Source of the DNA: CAZJHD01 sp964545855
GTDB taxonomy: Bacteria > Planctomycetota > UBA1135 > JACQFD01
DNA length: 19,619 nucleotides
Direction of reading: 5' to 3'
NCBI GenBank assembly: GCA_964545855.1
Contig: CAZJHD010000077.1
Coordinates: 1-19,619, forward strand
This document shows, one piece after another, positions 1-6,951 of this stretch. Position 1 is the stretch's first letter. Every line of letters starts with the position of its first letter. Under the pieces are notes generated by a model. It saw only the letters and a program-made list of their open reading frames with translations, was not told where the DNA came from and searched no databases. A program made the translations under genes and the position numbers.

Positions 1-210
1 AGGCGCCGTGAGGGCCTGAAGGCGCATCACCCGGGAATGGGGTCAGACCCCTTTCCCGGGACGTGCGCCGCTGCGCGGCCGACGTCCTCAGCGCGTCGAT
101 CCGATCCACGCGCGGAACTCCTCCGATCGCGCGAAGCGCCTCGCCGACCTCCGGCGGCGCGCAGCGCGGCCGCGCCTGGGGCGACGGGCGCCCCCTCGAT
201 CCTCGGCCGC
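1..210. other. Non-coding left margin, no supported gene
   Basis: This stretch lies downstream of the selenoprotein gene and holds one palindromic element at 30-60. Several frames are open, which is expected at this GC content, but none has a start with a ribosome-binding site or a recognisable family signature. One minus-strand frame between about 65 and 150 has codon-like composition, but it runs into the palindromic element and off the window. I see no supported gene. Confidence 0.5.
30..60. repeat. Palindromic intergenic element, full copy
   Basis: The element is 31 bp: two CCCGGG boxes flank a GGGGTCAGACCCC core, with AAT on one side and TTT on the other. It is a near-perfect inverted repeat; only the central base and one flank position fail to pair. 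The same core recurs near 12653 and 19556, always outside genes. This copy is 150 bp downstream of the selenoprotein stop codon. It resembles REP-like or MITE-like intergenic elements. No transposase is visible nearby, so the mobilising enzyme is unknown. Confidence 0.8.
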
Positions 211-780
211 TCAGCCACCGGCTCCCGCCGGCAGCGGGCAGAAGGCGTTCTCGGAGAAACCCTCCGCCTCGATGCCGAGGGCGTGATCGAAGCGCGCGCG
301 GTAGTTCTCCCAGGCGAAGGCCGACGTGAGCTCCACGATCTGCGGCTCGTCGAGGTGGCGGCGCAGCTCGGCGAACAGCTCGTCGGAGACGACGAGCGGC
401 GTGTCCGCCATCGCGTCGGCGTAGCGCAGGACCGCGCGCTCCTGCGCGGTGAACGCGGAGGATCCCGCGTGGTCGTCGAGGGCGCGGAGCTGCTCCTCGC
501 GGATCCCGGCCGCCCTGCCCACGGCAGAGCCGATGTCGATTCAGAAGGGGCAGCCGATGCGCTGCGCGATGCGGATCTGCCCCAGCATCTTGAGCGGCGC
601 CGCGACGCGCCGCGCCTTCTCCTGGGCCAGCTCCATCTGCGCGTAGCCCATGAGGATCCGCCCGTGGAGCGCGTGGATCCGGACGGGCCGGATCACGCGG
701 CCGACCTTGCGCTTCGTGAAGAAGAACGCGACGCGCGCGAGCAGCGAGCCGCCCTCGATGACTCCTTGGATCCGTGCCAC
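211..780 (-). CDS. AhpD-like/carboxymuconolactone decarboxylase family selenoprotein (CxxU)
   Basis: The gene is 189 codons with one in-frame TGA at 541-543 (codon 80). On both sides of it the translation is one continuous family member: the N-terminal part ends RIGCPF and the next codons give IDIGSAVGRAAGI. Most homologues have GCPFC here, so the TGA replaces the second Cys of CxxC, the peroxidatic Cys in AhpD. I read it as selenocysteine in a C77-P-F-U80 motif. The GTG start at 780 is supported by GGAGGG eight bases upstream. The true stop, at 211-213, is also TGA. The His that follows CxxC by three residues in classical AhpD is Gly84 here. The likely role is a thiol/selenol-dependent peroxidase or redox protein in the cytoplasm. 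A SECIS-like hairpin follows the TGA. Alternatives are a pseudogene or a single-base error (TGC to TGA). Family assignment is firm; recoding is a well-supported inference. Confidence 0.85.
512..530 (-). promoter_or_regulatory. Putative bacterial SECIS element
   Basis: In the mRNA sense, GCUCUGCC pairs with GGCAGGGC (eight pairs, one of them G-U) around a GUG loop. The loop begins 18 nucleotides after the UGA. Bacterial SECIS elements are small stem-loops just downstream of UGA, with a G at the start of the apical loop, at about this distance. The U-A pair in the middle of the stem comes from the third base of a UCU Ser codon and the first base of an AGG Arg codon. Each of these codons occurs only once in this gene, which otherwise uses TCC/TCG and CGC/CGG. 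This suggests selection on RNA structure rather than codon preference. Confidence 0.7.
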
Positions 781-918
781 GGGGAATTCCCTCCGGGAGG
801 AGAAGGGGACGCGCCCGCCTGGCGAGTCCCGTGCCAGCAGCGCGTCGCATGGTGGCGTGCGATCGCTACGCTTCCGAGCGCCGCGTCTCGGCTCAGCGAT
901 TGCCCGGTCGCGGACCCC
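781..918. promoter_or_regulatory. Divergent promoter region, selenoprotein / SulP transporter
   Basis: These 138 bp separate two divergent start codons and must hold promoters for both genes. A TACGCT hexamer at 867-872 is a possible plus-strand -10 box. No convincing -35 box or operator is visible. No other feature was recognised here. Confidence 0.35.
789..794 (-). promoter_or_regulatory. Ribosome-binding site of the selenoprotein gene
   Basis: GGAGGG on the minus strand is separated by eight bases from the GTG at 778-780. This fixes the start of the interrupted gene upstream of the in-frame TGA. It argues that both halves are one translation unit. Confidence 0.7.
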
Positions 919-2682
919 ATGCCAACCCATCGGTCGGGCGAGGCCTCGGTCCTGGCCACGCTCGCCACGAAGCCCGCCTTCGCGCTGCGCCAGACGCTTC
1001 GCGAGGGGTACGGACCGAAGGACCTCACGGCGGACGTCCTCGCGGGAATCGTCGTCGGCATGGTGGCGCTCCCGCTCGCCATGGCGCTCGCCGTCGCGTC
1101 CGGCGTCCCGCCGCAGTTCGGCCTCTACACGTCGATCGTGGCGGGAGCCGTGATCGCCCTGCTCGGCGGCTCGCGCGTGCAGGTCTCGGGGCCGACGGCC
1201 GCCTTCATCGTCGTGCTCGCGCCGGTGTCCGCGAAGTTCGGAGTCGGAGGCCTTCTCGTGGCGACGGCGATGGCGGGCGTGCTGCTCGTCGCCATGGGTC
1301 TCGCGCGGCTCGGCCGACAGATCGAGTTCATCCCGTACCCGGTGACGACCGGCTTCACCGCTGGCGTCGCCGTCGTGATCGCGACGACGCAGGTGGAAGA
1401 CTTCCTCGGGCTGCAGCTCGCAGAGCACCCGGTCCACTGGATCGAGCGCGTCGGGGCGATCTCGGGCGCGCTTCCGACGCTCCGCGCGTCCGATCTCGGG
1501 ATCGGCGTCCTCACGCTCGCGATCCTCCTCCTCTGGCCGCGAGTCACGCGCAAGGTACCGGCCCCCCTCGTGGCGCTCGGCGCCGGGGCGGTCGTCGCCG
1601 AGATCCTGCGGCACGCGGGTTCCAGCTTCGAGGTGGCGACCATCGGCAGCCGCTTCCACTACGTCCTGGGCGGCGCGACGCACGCAGGCATCCCTCCGCT
1701 GCCGCCGCTCCCCGTTCTGCCCTGGAGTCTGCCGGGCCCGGGCGGCGTGCCCTTCGCGCTCGACTACGCGACGCTCCGCGCGCTCGCGCCTTCGGCCTTC
1801 GCCATCGCGATGCTCGGCGCCATCGAATCGCTCCTCTCGGCCGTGGTCGCCGACGGCATGACGGGCCGCAAGCACGATCCCGACGCGGAGCTGCTGGCCC
1901 AGGGCGTCGGCAACCTCGTGGCGCCCTTCTTCGGAGGCATCGCCGCGACGGGCGCCATCGCGCGCACGGCGACGAACGTCCGCTCGGGCGCGCGCTCGCC
2001 GGTGGCGGCGATCGTGCACGCGCTCTTCGTCCTGGCGGGAGTGGTGGTGCTCGCACCCGCGCTCGGATTCCTGCCGATGGCCTCGCTCGCGGCGCTGCTG
2101 CTGCTCGTGGCCTGGAACATGAGCGAGGTGAAGCACTTCGCCCACATCGTGCGCGTGGCGCCGAAGAGCGACGTGCTCGTGCTCCTGGCGTGCTTCTCCC
2201 TCACCGTTGTCTTCGACATGGTGGTGGCGGTGACCTTCGGCGTGATGCTCTCGGCGCTGCTCTTCATGAAGCGCATGGCCGAGGTGGCGAACGCGCGCCT
2301 CGTGAACGGCGACCTTCGCGCCCACGACGACCCGCTCCCGCCGGGCGTGCTCCTCTACGAGATCGCCGGACCGCTCTTCTTCGGAGCGGCGCAGAAGGCC
2401 ATGGGGGCGCTGGCGCGGACCGACGCGCGCCAGAAGACCGTGATCCTCGACGTGGAGCACGTGCCGGTGATCGACGTCACCGGGCTCGTCGCGCTCGAGT
2501 CGGCGCTGGAGCGCCTCTGGAAGGGGCAGGCCTTCGTCGTCCTCGCCGGGGTGCAGGACCAGCCCGCCGGGGTGCTCGCGAAGGCGGGGATCGTGGACCG
2601 CGAGGGACGGCTCGCGATCTGCCGCAGCTACGAGGATGGCCTCGCGCTCGCGCGGGAACGCGCCGCGGCGTCCGCGGCCTGA
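919..2682 (+). CDS. SulP (SLC26)-family anion transporter with STAS domain
   Basis: This 587-residue inner-membrane protein has the usual SulP layout. The transporter core is at about residues 35-420: GIVVGMVALPLAMALAVASG, then PPQFGLYTSIVAG, then GGSRVQVSGPTAAF, the hallmark of the first half of the fold. A cytoplasmic STAS domain at about 477-580 includes PVIDVTGLVALESAL around its conserved Asp-x-Thr-Gly. Family members move sulfate, bicarbonate or C4-dicarboxylates by secondary transport; the substrate cannot be read from sequence. The ATG at 919 lacks a clear Shine-Dalgarno sequence but begins just before the conserved N-terminal region. The 3' end overlaps the convergent hydrolase gene by 55 bp. 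No sulfur-assimilation genes lie nearby. The divergent selenoprotein raises, but does not show, a link to oxyanion handling. Confidence 0.9.
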   Translation: MPTHRSGEASVLATLATKPAFALRQTLREGYGPKDLTADVLAGIVVGMVALPLAMALAVASGVPPQFGLYTSIVAGAVIALLGGSRVQVSGPTAAFIVVLAPVSAKFGVGGLLVATAMAGVLLVAMGLARLGRQIEFIPYPVTTGFTAGVAVVIATTQVEDFLGLQLAEHPVHWIERVGAISGALPTLRASDLGIGVLTLAILLLWPRVTRKVPAPLVALGAGAVVAEILRHAGSSFEVATIGSRFHYVLGGATHAGIPPLPPLPVLPWSLPGPGGVPFALDYATLRALAPSAFAIAMLGAIESLLSAVVADGMTGRKHDPDAELLAQGVGNLVAPFFGGIAATGAIARTATNVRSGARSPVAAIVHALFVLAGVVVLAPALGFLPMASLAALLLLVAWNMSEVKHFAHIVRVAPKSDVLVLLACFSLTVVFDMVVAVTFGVMLSALLFMKRMAEVANARLVNGDLRAHDDPLPPGVLLYEIAGPLFFGAAQKAMGALARTDARQKTVILDVEHVPVIDVTGLVALESALERLWKGQAFVVLAGVQDQPAGVLAKAGIVDREGRLAICRSYEDGLALARERAAASAA

Positions 2683-4043
2683 TCGGGCGCGGGCGCACCC
2701 ACGAGTTCCTCCTCCCACAGGAAGAGCAGCACGTTGTCGAGCGCCGTGGGGTCCTGATGCACGAAGTCGTGGGGCGCCGTGCTCACGACGCGCCGGCCGA
2801 AGGGCAGGGCGAGAGCGCTCTCGAGCGTCACGCGGCCGTCACCCGTGGAGACGAGCAACGGGCGCGGCGTGCTGGGCATCGCCGGCCCCGGGAAGCGCAG
2901 CGGCTCGAACGTGGTGCGCAGGGTGCCGTCCGGCGTGCGGCGCACGAAGGCATGGGTCGGCGTCGCCTCCGTCGTGCCGCCGACGGAGAGCGTGCGCAGC
3001 CCCGCCGGCGGAGACCACGGAGCCTCCAGCGCGGTCCACCAGAAGAGCGCGCGGGCGAGGAAGCGCTCGAGACGGCCGTGGGCGGCGTCGAGGGAGGCCT
3101 CCGATCCGTCGGGATCGGCGCTCGCCACCCAGCCGAGACGCTTCCACGTCCACGGGTCGTAGAGCGAGAGCGGCAGGTCGCCGGGATCGCGGTACGGAAC
3201 GAGTGCACCGTGCCGCGAGGTCTCGTCGAGGAAGCAGTCCACCTCGGGCGGCGGGAAGGCCTGGTAGAGCGCGGGGCAGGTGGCGATCACGGCCCGCGAG
3301 AACGCGTCGTCGTTGAACCCGATGCGGTAGCCCTGCAGCGCGATCTGGAAGACGGAGAAGGAGCCCCGGTGCGGCGAGCCGAGGTAGGCGACGCGCTCGA
3401 CGTTGCGGGCGCCGGCCCCCGTTGGACGCGGCGACGCGGCGCCGAGCACGTCGGCGTCGCCGTACATGAGGTAGTAGCGGACGACGAGGCCGCCGAAGGA
3501 GTGGGCGACGAGGGACACCTTCTCCTCGGGGTCCGCCCGCGTCGATCGCACGCGCTCGACGGCGCGCGCGAGCTTCCGCGCGCTCTCCACGGCGTCGCGG
3601 CGGAAATCGAAATGGAAGACGAAGGCATCCTCGTCGGCGCGCGGGAACTCGCAGTCGCCGACGCGGTATCCGGCCTCCTCGAAGGCCGCGACGAGCGGCT
3701 CGAACACCGCTGCGGAGTAGACCCAGGGGAGGACCGGCACCTCGCGCAGCAGGTCGACGGAGATCCACCGGTCGGGCGGCCCGTCGCCGACAGCGGGATC
3801 GGGGAGCCGAAGGTCCGGCGTGCGCGACAGCCGGAACGCCGAGCGCGACGTGAGCCAGCCCACCTCGCCGGTCCAGCGGTCGGCGAGGGTCGCTCCGAGG
3901 GCGCCGTGGATCAGGATCACGGGGCCCCGCCGCGCCGTCGACTCGCGCAGGACGTCGCGCAGCGTGACGGTGGCGGGACCCGTGCACGCGGCCGCCGCCA
4001 GCAGGAGGCCGGCGAGAGCGGGGATGGATCGGCGGGATCGCAC
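2628..4043 (-). CDS. Secreted LCAT-like alpha/beta-hydrolase lipoprotein
   Basis: This 471-residue protein starts with a short basic stretch, a hydrophobic segment and a Cys at residue 20 (LLLAAAAC). It is probably a lipoprotein exported by Sec and acylated, although Ala at -3 is not the preferred Leu. The hydrolase signature is clear: oxyanion-side IHGALG at 45-50, nucleophile elbow AHSFGG with Ser182, LGSPHRGS at 221-228 as in lecithin:cholesterol acyltransferase-like enzymes, GDGRVT with a candidate Asp402, and a candidate His425 or His429. It is probably an esterase, phospholipase or acyltransferase at the cell envelope; the substrate is unknown. The start is GTG with no obvious ribosome-binding site. 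The last 18 codons lie antisense to the SulP 3' end and encode a low-complexity Ala/Arg/Ser tail that is probably dispensable. Confidence 0.85.
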   Translation of the reverse strand: MRSRRSIPALAGLLLAAAACTGPATVTLRDVLRESTARRGPVILIHGALGATLADRWTGEVGWLTSRSAFRLSRTPDLRLPDPAVGDGPPDRWISVDLLREVPVLPWVYSAAVFEPLVAAFEEAGYRVGDCEFPRADEDAFVFHFDFRRDAVESARKLARAVERVRSTRADPEEKVSLVAHSFGGLVVRYYLMYGDADVLGAASPRPTGAGARNVERVAYLGSPHRGSFSVFQIALQGYRIGFNDDAFSRAVIATCPALYQAFPPPEVDCFLDETSRHGALVPYRDPGDLPLSLYDPWTWKRLGWVASADPDGSEASLDAAHGRLERFLARALFWWTALEAPWSPPAGLRTLSVGGTTEATPTHAFVRRTPDGTLRTTFEPLRFPGPAMPSTPRPLLVSTGDGRVTLESALALPFGRRVVSTAPHDFVHQDPTALDNVLLFLWEEELVGAPAPDQAADAAARSRASARPSS

Positions 4044-4092
4044 GGAGCGGGATCATGCACCGATGGGACGACGTCGCGCACCTGCCGAGCGG

Positions 4093-4098
4093 TACCCT
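4093..4098 (+). promoter_or_regulatory. Possible -10 box for deoB, short or no leader
   Basis: TACCCT ends six bases before the GTG start at 4105, and there is no Shine-Dalgarno sequence. A -10 box this close to the start codon would give a leaderless transcript. No good -35 box is visible, so support is weak. Confidence 0.3.
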
Positions 4099-4104
4099 CG
4101 GCGC

Positions 4105-5253
4105 GTGCGTCCGCCGTCCACTCCCACCGGCCCGCGCGCCATCGTGATCGTGCTCGACGGCGTCGGCGTCGGCGCGCTCCCGGACGCGACTCGCTTCGGC
4201 GACGAGGGCACGAACACGCTCCTCCACACGGCGGAGTCGGCGGGCCCGCTCGTCGTGCCGACGCTGCGCTCGCTGGGCCTCGGGAACGCGCAGCCCGCGC
4301 CCGGTCTCGAGCGCGTCGCGTCGCCGCGCGCGTCCTTCGGCCGCATGGCGGAGCGCTCCGCCGACAAGGACACGCAGAGCGGGCACTGGGAGATGATGGG
4401 CTGCCCCGTGGCGAAGCCGTTCACGCACTTCCCGAAGGGATTTCCGCCCGAGATCCTCGAGCCGTTCTGCCGCGAGGCCGGCGTCGCGCGCGTTCTCGGC
4501 AACGTGCCGGCGAGCGGCACGGAGATCCTGAAGGAGCTCGGGCCGGAGCACGAGCGGACGGGCCTCCCGATCGTCTACACGTCGGCCGACTCCGTGCTCC
4601 AGATCGCGGCGCACGAGGAGAAGGTGGGGCTCGAGGAGCTCTACCGATGGTGCGCGATCGCGCGACGCATCCTCGACCCGTGGAACGTCGGCCGCGTGAT
4701 CGCGCGCCCCTTCGTCGGCCGCGACGGGAAGTACACGCGCACGTTCAATCGCCGTGACTACTCGACGCCACCCATCGGGCCGACGACGCTCGACCGGCTG
4801 AAGGCGGCCGGCGTGCCGGTCGTCGGCGTCGGGAAGATCGAGGACATCTTCGCGGGACGAGGTCTCACGGAGTCGATCCACAGCGAGGGGAATCGCGATG
4901 GGATGCGGATCACGCGCGAGCGCCTTGCGACGCTCGACCGGGGTCTCCTCTTCACGAACCTCGTGGAGTTCGACAGCCACTACGGCCACCGGCGCGATCC
5001 GGTCGGCATGGCGCGCGCCCTCCACGAGTTCGACGAGGACCTCGCGCCGTTGCTCGACGCGCTGCGCCCCGGCGACCGGCTCTTCCTCACGGCCGACCAC
5101 GGGAACGATCCGACGTTCACGAAGACGACGGACCATACGCGCGAGTTCGTGCCGCTCCTCGTCTTCGAGCCCGGCAAGCCCGGGCGCGACCTCGGCGTGC
5201 TCCCGAGCTTCGAGACCGTGGGCGCCGAGGTGGAGAGGATGCTCTCGTCGTGA
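4105..5253 (+). CDS. deoB: Phosphopentomutase
   Basis: This 382-residue enzyme of the alkaline-phosphatase superfamily interconverts (deoxy)ribose 1-phosphate and 5-phosphate using two Mn2+ ions. The family motifs are complete: metal-binding VLDGVGVGALPDA near residue 18, DKDTQSGHWEMMG with the phosphorylated Thr at about residue 90, EFDSHYGHRRD, and TADHGNDPTF followed by TDHTREFVPLL. The GTG at 4105 places the first metal Asp 18 residues from the N-terminus, close to the family norm. An in-frame ATG at 4063 would add 14 Arg/Pro-rich residues and is less likely. It diverges from the hydrolase lipoprotein. Its stop overlaps the start of the LOG gene (GTGA), implying translational coupling. 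It works with the phosphorylase and nucleoside transporter at the right end of the window. Confidence 0.96.
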   Translation: MRPPSTPTGPRAIVIVLDGVGVGALPDATRFGDEGTNTLLHTAESAGPLVVPTLRSLGLGNAQPAPGLERVASPRASFGRMAERSADKDTQSGHWEMMGCPVAKPFTHFPKGFPPEILEPFCREAGVARVLGNVPASGTEILKELGPEHERTGLPIVYTSADSVLQIAAHEEKVGLEELYRWCAIARRILDPWNVGRVIARPFVGRDGKYTRTFNRRDYSTPPIGPTTLDRLKAAGVPVVGVGKIEDIFAGRGLTESIHSEGNRDGMRITRERLATLDRGLLFTNLVEFDSHYGHRRDPVGMARALHEFDEDLAPLLDALRPGDRLFLTADHGNDPTFTKTTDHTREFVPLLVFEPGKPGRDLGVLPSFETVGAEVERMLSS

Positions 5254-6098
5254 GCGACCGCGAGCAGGATCGAGAGCGCGCCTCCGCCGCGTCCGTCGAG
5301 GTGCCCGTCGACGGGCCGTCGCCCGGGATGGCCGTGGGGCAACGGAGCCCGCTGCACCCGTCGCGGTGGGGGAAGGAGGTCGGCGATCGCGACGAGCAGA
5401 GGTTCCTCGAGGGGCCGGCCAAACGGCGCTCGGAGTTCCTCCGCGTGCTGCGCATCGGCGCGGAGTTCCTGAAGGGGTTCCGCAAGCTCCACTTCGTCGG
5501 CCCCTGCGTCACGGTCTTCGGATCGGCGCGCTTCGACGAGAACCACCGCTACTACAAGCTCGCGCGCGACGTGGGCGCTCGGCTCGCGCGCGCCGGCTTC
5601 ACGGTGATGACGGGCGGAGGCCCCGGGATCATGGAGGCGGCGAACCGCGGCGCGAAGGACGTCGGGGGGAGGTCCATCGGCTGCAACATCGTCCTGCCGC
5701 AGGAGCAGAAGCCGAATCCGTACCTCGATCGGTTCATCGACTTCCGGTACTTCTTCGTCCGGAAGGTGATGCTCGTGAAGTACTCGTACGCCTTCGTCGT
5801 GATGCCGGGAGGGTTCGGGACCCTCGACGAGCTCTTCGAGACGGCGACACTCGTGCAGACGGGGAAGATCCACGACTTCGACATCGTGCTGATGGGCAGC
5901 GACTACTGGGAGCCGCTGCTGCGCTTCCTTCGCGAGACGATGGTGCGCGAGAGGACGATCGAGTCGATCGACGTCGACCGCTGGATCATCACGGACGATC
6001 CGGAGGAGGCCGTGCGTCGCGTGCGCGACCACGCGATCGCGCACTTCGGCCTCACCTACCAGCCTCCGCTGAAGCAGCGGGCGATCCTGCGGGAGTGA
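5250..6098 (+). CDS. LOG-family nucleoside 5'-monophosphate phosphoribohydrolase
   Basis: This 282-residue cytosolic protein belongs to the LOG/TIGR00730 Rossmann-fold family. It has VTVFGSARF near residue 88, GGGPGIMEAANRG at 122-134, and the catalytic and nucleotide-binding PGGFGTLDE at 186-194. Family members cleave the N-glycosidic bond of nucleoside monophosphates to give a free base and ribose 5-phosphate. In plants this activates cytokinins; in many bacteria it serves nucleotide turnover. The first 60 or so residues are a polar extension not needed for the fold. The GTG start overlaps the deoB stop, with GGAGAGG about twelve bases upstream. Coupling to a ribose-phosphate mutase supports a salvage role. 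The base it acts on (AMP, CMP, GMP, UMP) cannot be told from sequence. Confidence 0.9.
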   Translation: MSDREQDRERASAASVEVPVDGPSPGMAVGQRSPLHPSRWGKEVGDRDEQRFLEGPAKRRSEFLRVLRIGAEFLKGFRKLHFVGPCVTVFGSARFDENHRYYKLARDVGARLARAGFTVMTGGGPGIMEAANRGAKDVGGRSIGCNIVLPQEQKPNPYLDRFIDFRYFFVRKVMLVKYSYAFVVMPGGFGTLDELFETATLVQTGKIHDFDIVLMGSDYWEPLLRFLRETMVRERTIESIDVDRWIITDDPEEAVRRVRDHAIAHFGLTYQPPLKQRAILRE

Positions 6099-6114
6099 GT
6101 CCCGGGGCCGCGCA

Positions 6115-6163
6115 CGAGCCGAGGCTCGGCGTCCGACACCAAACCCGGCTTCGCCCGTAGGAT
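6115..6163 (+). promoter_or_regulatory. Possible promoter and palindrome before the paired membrane genes
   Basis: TAGGAT at 6158-6163 is a plausible -10 box 28 bases before the ATG at 6192. Upstream, at 6118-6130, GCCGAG and CTCGGC form an inverted repeat with a one-base spacer. That is more like a dimeric protein-binding site than an RNA hairpin. No strong -35 box is visible. The 93 bp gap after LOG suggests a new transcription unit. Confidence 0.3.
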
Positions 6164-6191
6164 CGGCTCCTCTCGCCCCGGAGACCGCCCC

Positions 6192-6944
6192 ATGATCCAG
6201 GTCCTCGCTCGCGTCGAGCAGTTGCTGCGTGGAGAGTTCACGAAGCCGGAGACGCTGCGGCTCGGGGAGATCCGCCTCCCGACGCGGTCGCTCCTCCTGG
6301 GATGCCTCCTCCTCGGAGTCGTGGGCGGCGGGTTCCTCGGCGTCTATCCGGCCATCCGCAATCGGCCCGAGGGCTTCCCCCAGCTCCTGTCGACGGCGGC
6401 GAAGGTGCCGCTCCTCTATCTCTTCACTCTCTTCGTCACCTTTCCCTCGCTCTACGTCTTCTCGGCGCTCGCCAACTCGAAGCTGCGGTTCTTCGAGACG
6501 CTCCGGCTGCTCATCGCGGCGACGGGAGTGAACATGGCCGTCATGGCGAGCCTCGGCCCGGTGCTGGCCTTCTTCGCGCTCAGCACGCGGAGCCACGCCT
6601 TCATGCAGGTGCTGACGGGACTCGTCTTCGGGATCGCGGGCCTCGTGGCGCTCGCCTTCCTGCGACGCGCCGCCTTCGAGGTCTTCGACGAGGCGCCGCC
6701 GCCCGCGGAGCCGGAGACGGCGAACGCGGCGAAGCCGCCCGTGCTGCGCCGCGCCAGCGTCGGGAGCCGCGCGCGCTTCGTCTTCATGGTCTGGCTCGTC
6801 ACCTATGGCGTGGTCGGCGCGCAGATGGCGTGGATCCTGCGGCCCTTCCTCGGTCGCCCCGGGAGCCCCTTCGTGCTCTTTCGCGGCACCGAGTCGAACT
6901 TCTTCCGCGGCTTCGTCGAGGCGCTGAAGTACTCGGTCTACTGA
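6192..6944 (+). CDS. Five-helix membrane protein of unknown function, paralogue A
   Basis: This 250-residue protein has five predicted transmembrane segments at about 33-55, 73-94, 107-130, 138-157 and 196-217. A Pro/Glu/Ala-rich cytoplasmic or periplasmic linker (165-190) lies between helices four and five. The last helix runs into ILRPFLGRPGSPFVLFR, near-identical in pattern to the end of the next gene. GGAG eight bases before the ATG supports the start. The stop is seven bases from the next start, so the two are co-transcribed. I do not recognise the family. The conserved ILRPFxGxPxxP tail after the final helix is the best search handle. A paired integral membrane complex is the simplest guess, without functional evidence. 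Confidence 0.8.
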   Translation: MIQVLARVEQLLRGEFTKPETLRLGEIRLPTRSLLLGCLLLGVVGGGFLGVYPAIRNRPEGFPQLLSTAAKVPLLYLFTLFVTFPSLYVFSALANSKLRFFETLRLLIAATGVNMAVMASLGPVLAFFALSTRSHAFMQVLTGLVFGIAGLVALAFLRRAAFEVFDEAPPPAEPETANAAKPPVLRRASVGSRARFVFMVWLVTYGVVGAQMAWILRPFLGRPGSPFVLFRGTESNFFRGFVEALKYSVY

Positions 6945-6951
6945 GCCGACC

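Noticed and set aside
65..150. Remnant minus-strand coding segment (contains EVGEALRAIGGVPRVDRI in one frame)
   Set aside because: It has coding-like composition but no start, no stop in a sensible place, and no recognised family. Too weak to call.
27..218. A short minus-strand open frame ending KGSDPIPG, with a similar one at 19358-19594
   Set aside because: The shared peptide ending is just the translation of the palindromic repeat. No start signal or family match supports a gene.
541..543. TGA read as Trp under an altered genetic code
   Set aside because: TGA ends many genes in this window (SulP, deoB, LOG, both five-helix proteins, rmuC). The aligned residue in homologues is Cys, not Trp.
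541..2718. A long open minus-strand frame running antisense through the whole SulP gene into the selenoprotein
   Set aside because: It is a shadow of SulP coding at high GC. Its translation is Arg/His/Glu-rich and low in complexity. Only the part from 780 down to the TGA belongs to a real gene.
774..4757. A plus-strand open frame of over 1300 codons
   Set aside because: It spans three genes on both strands out of frame and has Arg/Ala-rich, family-free sequence. High GC removes stop codons in alternative frames.
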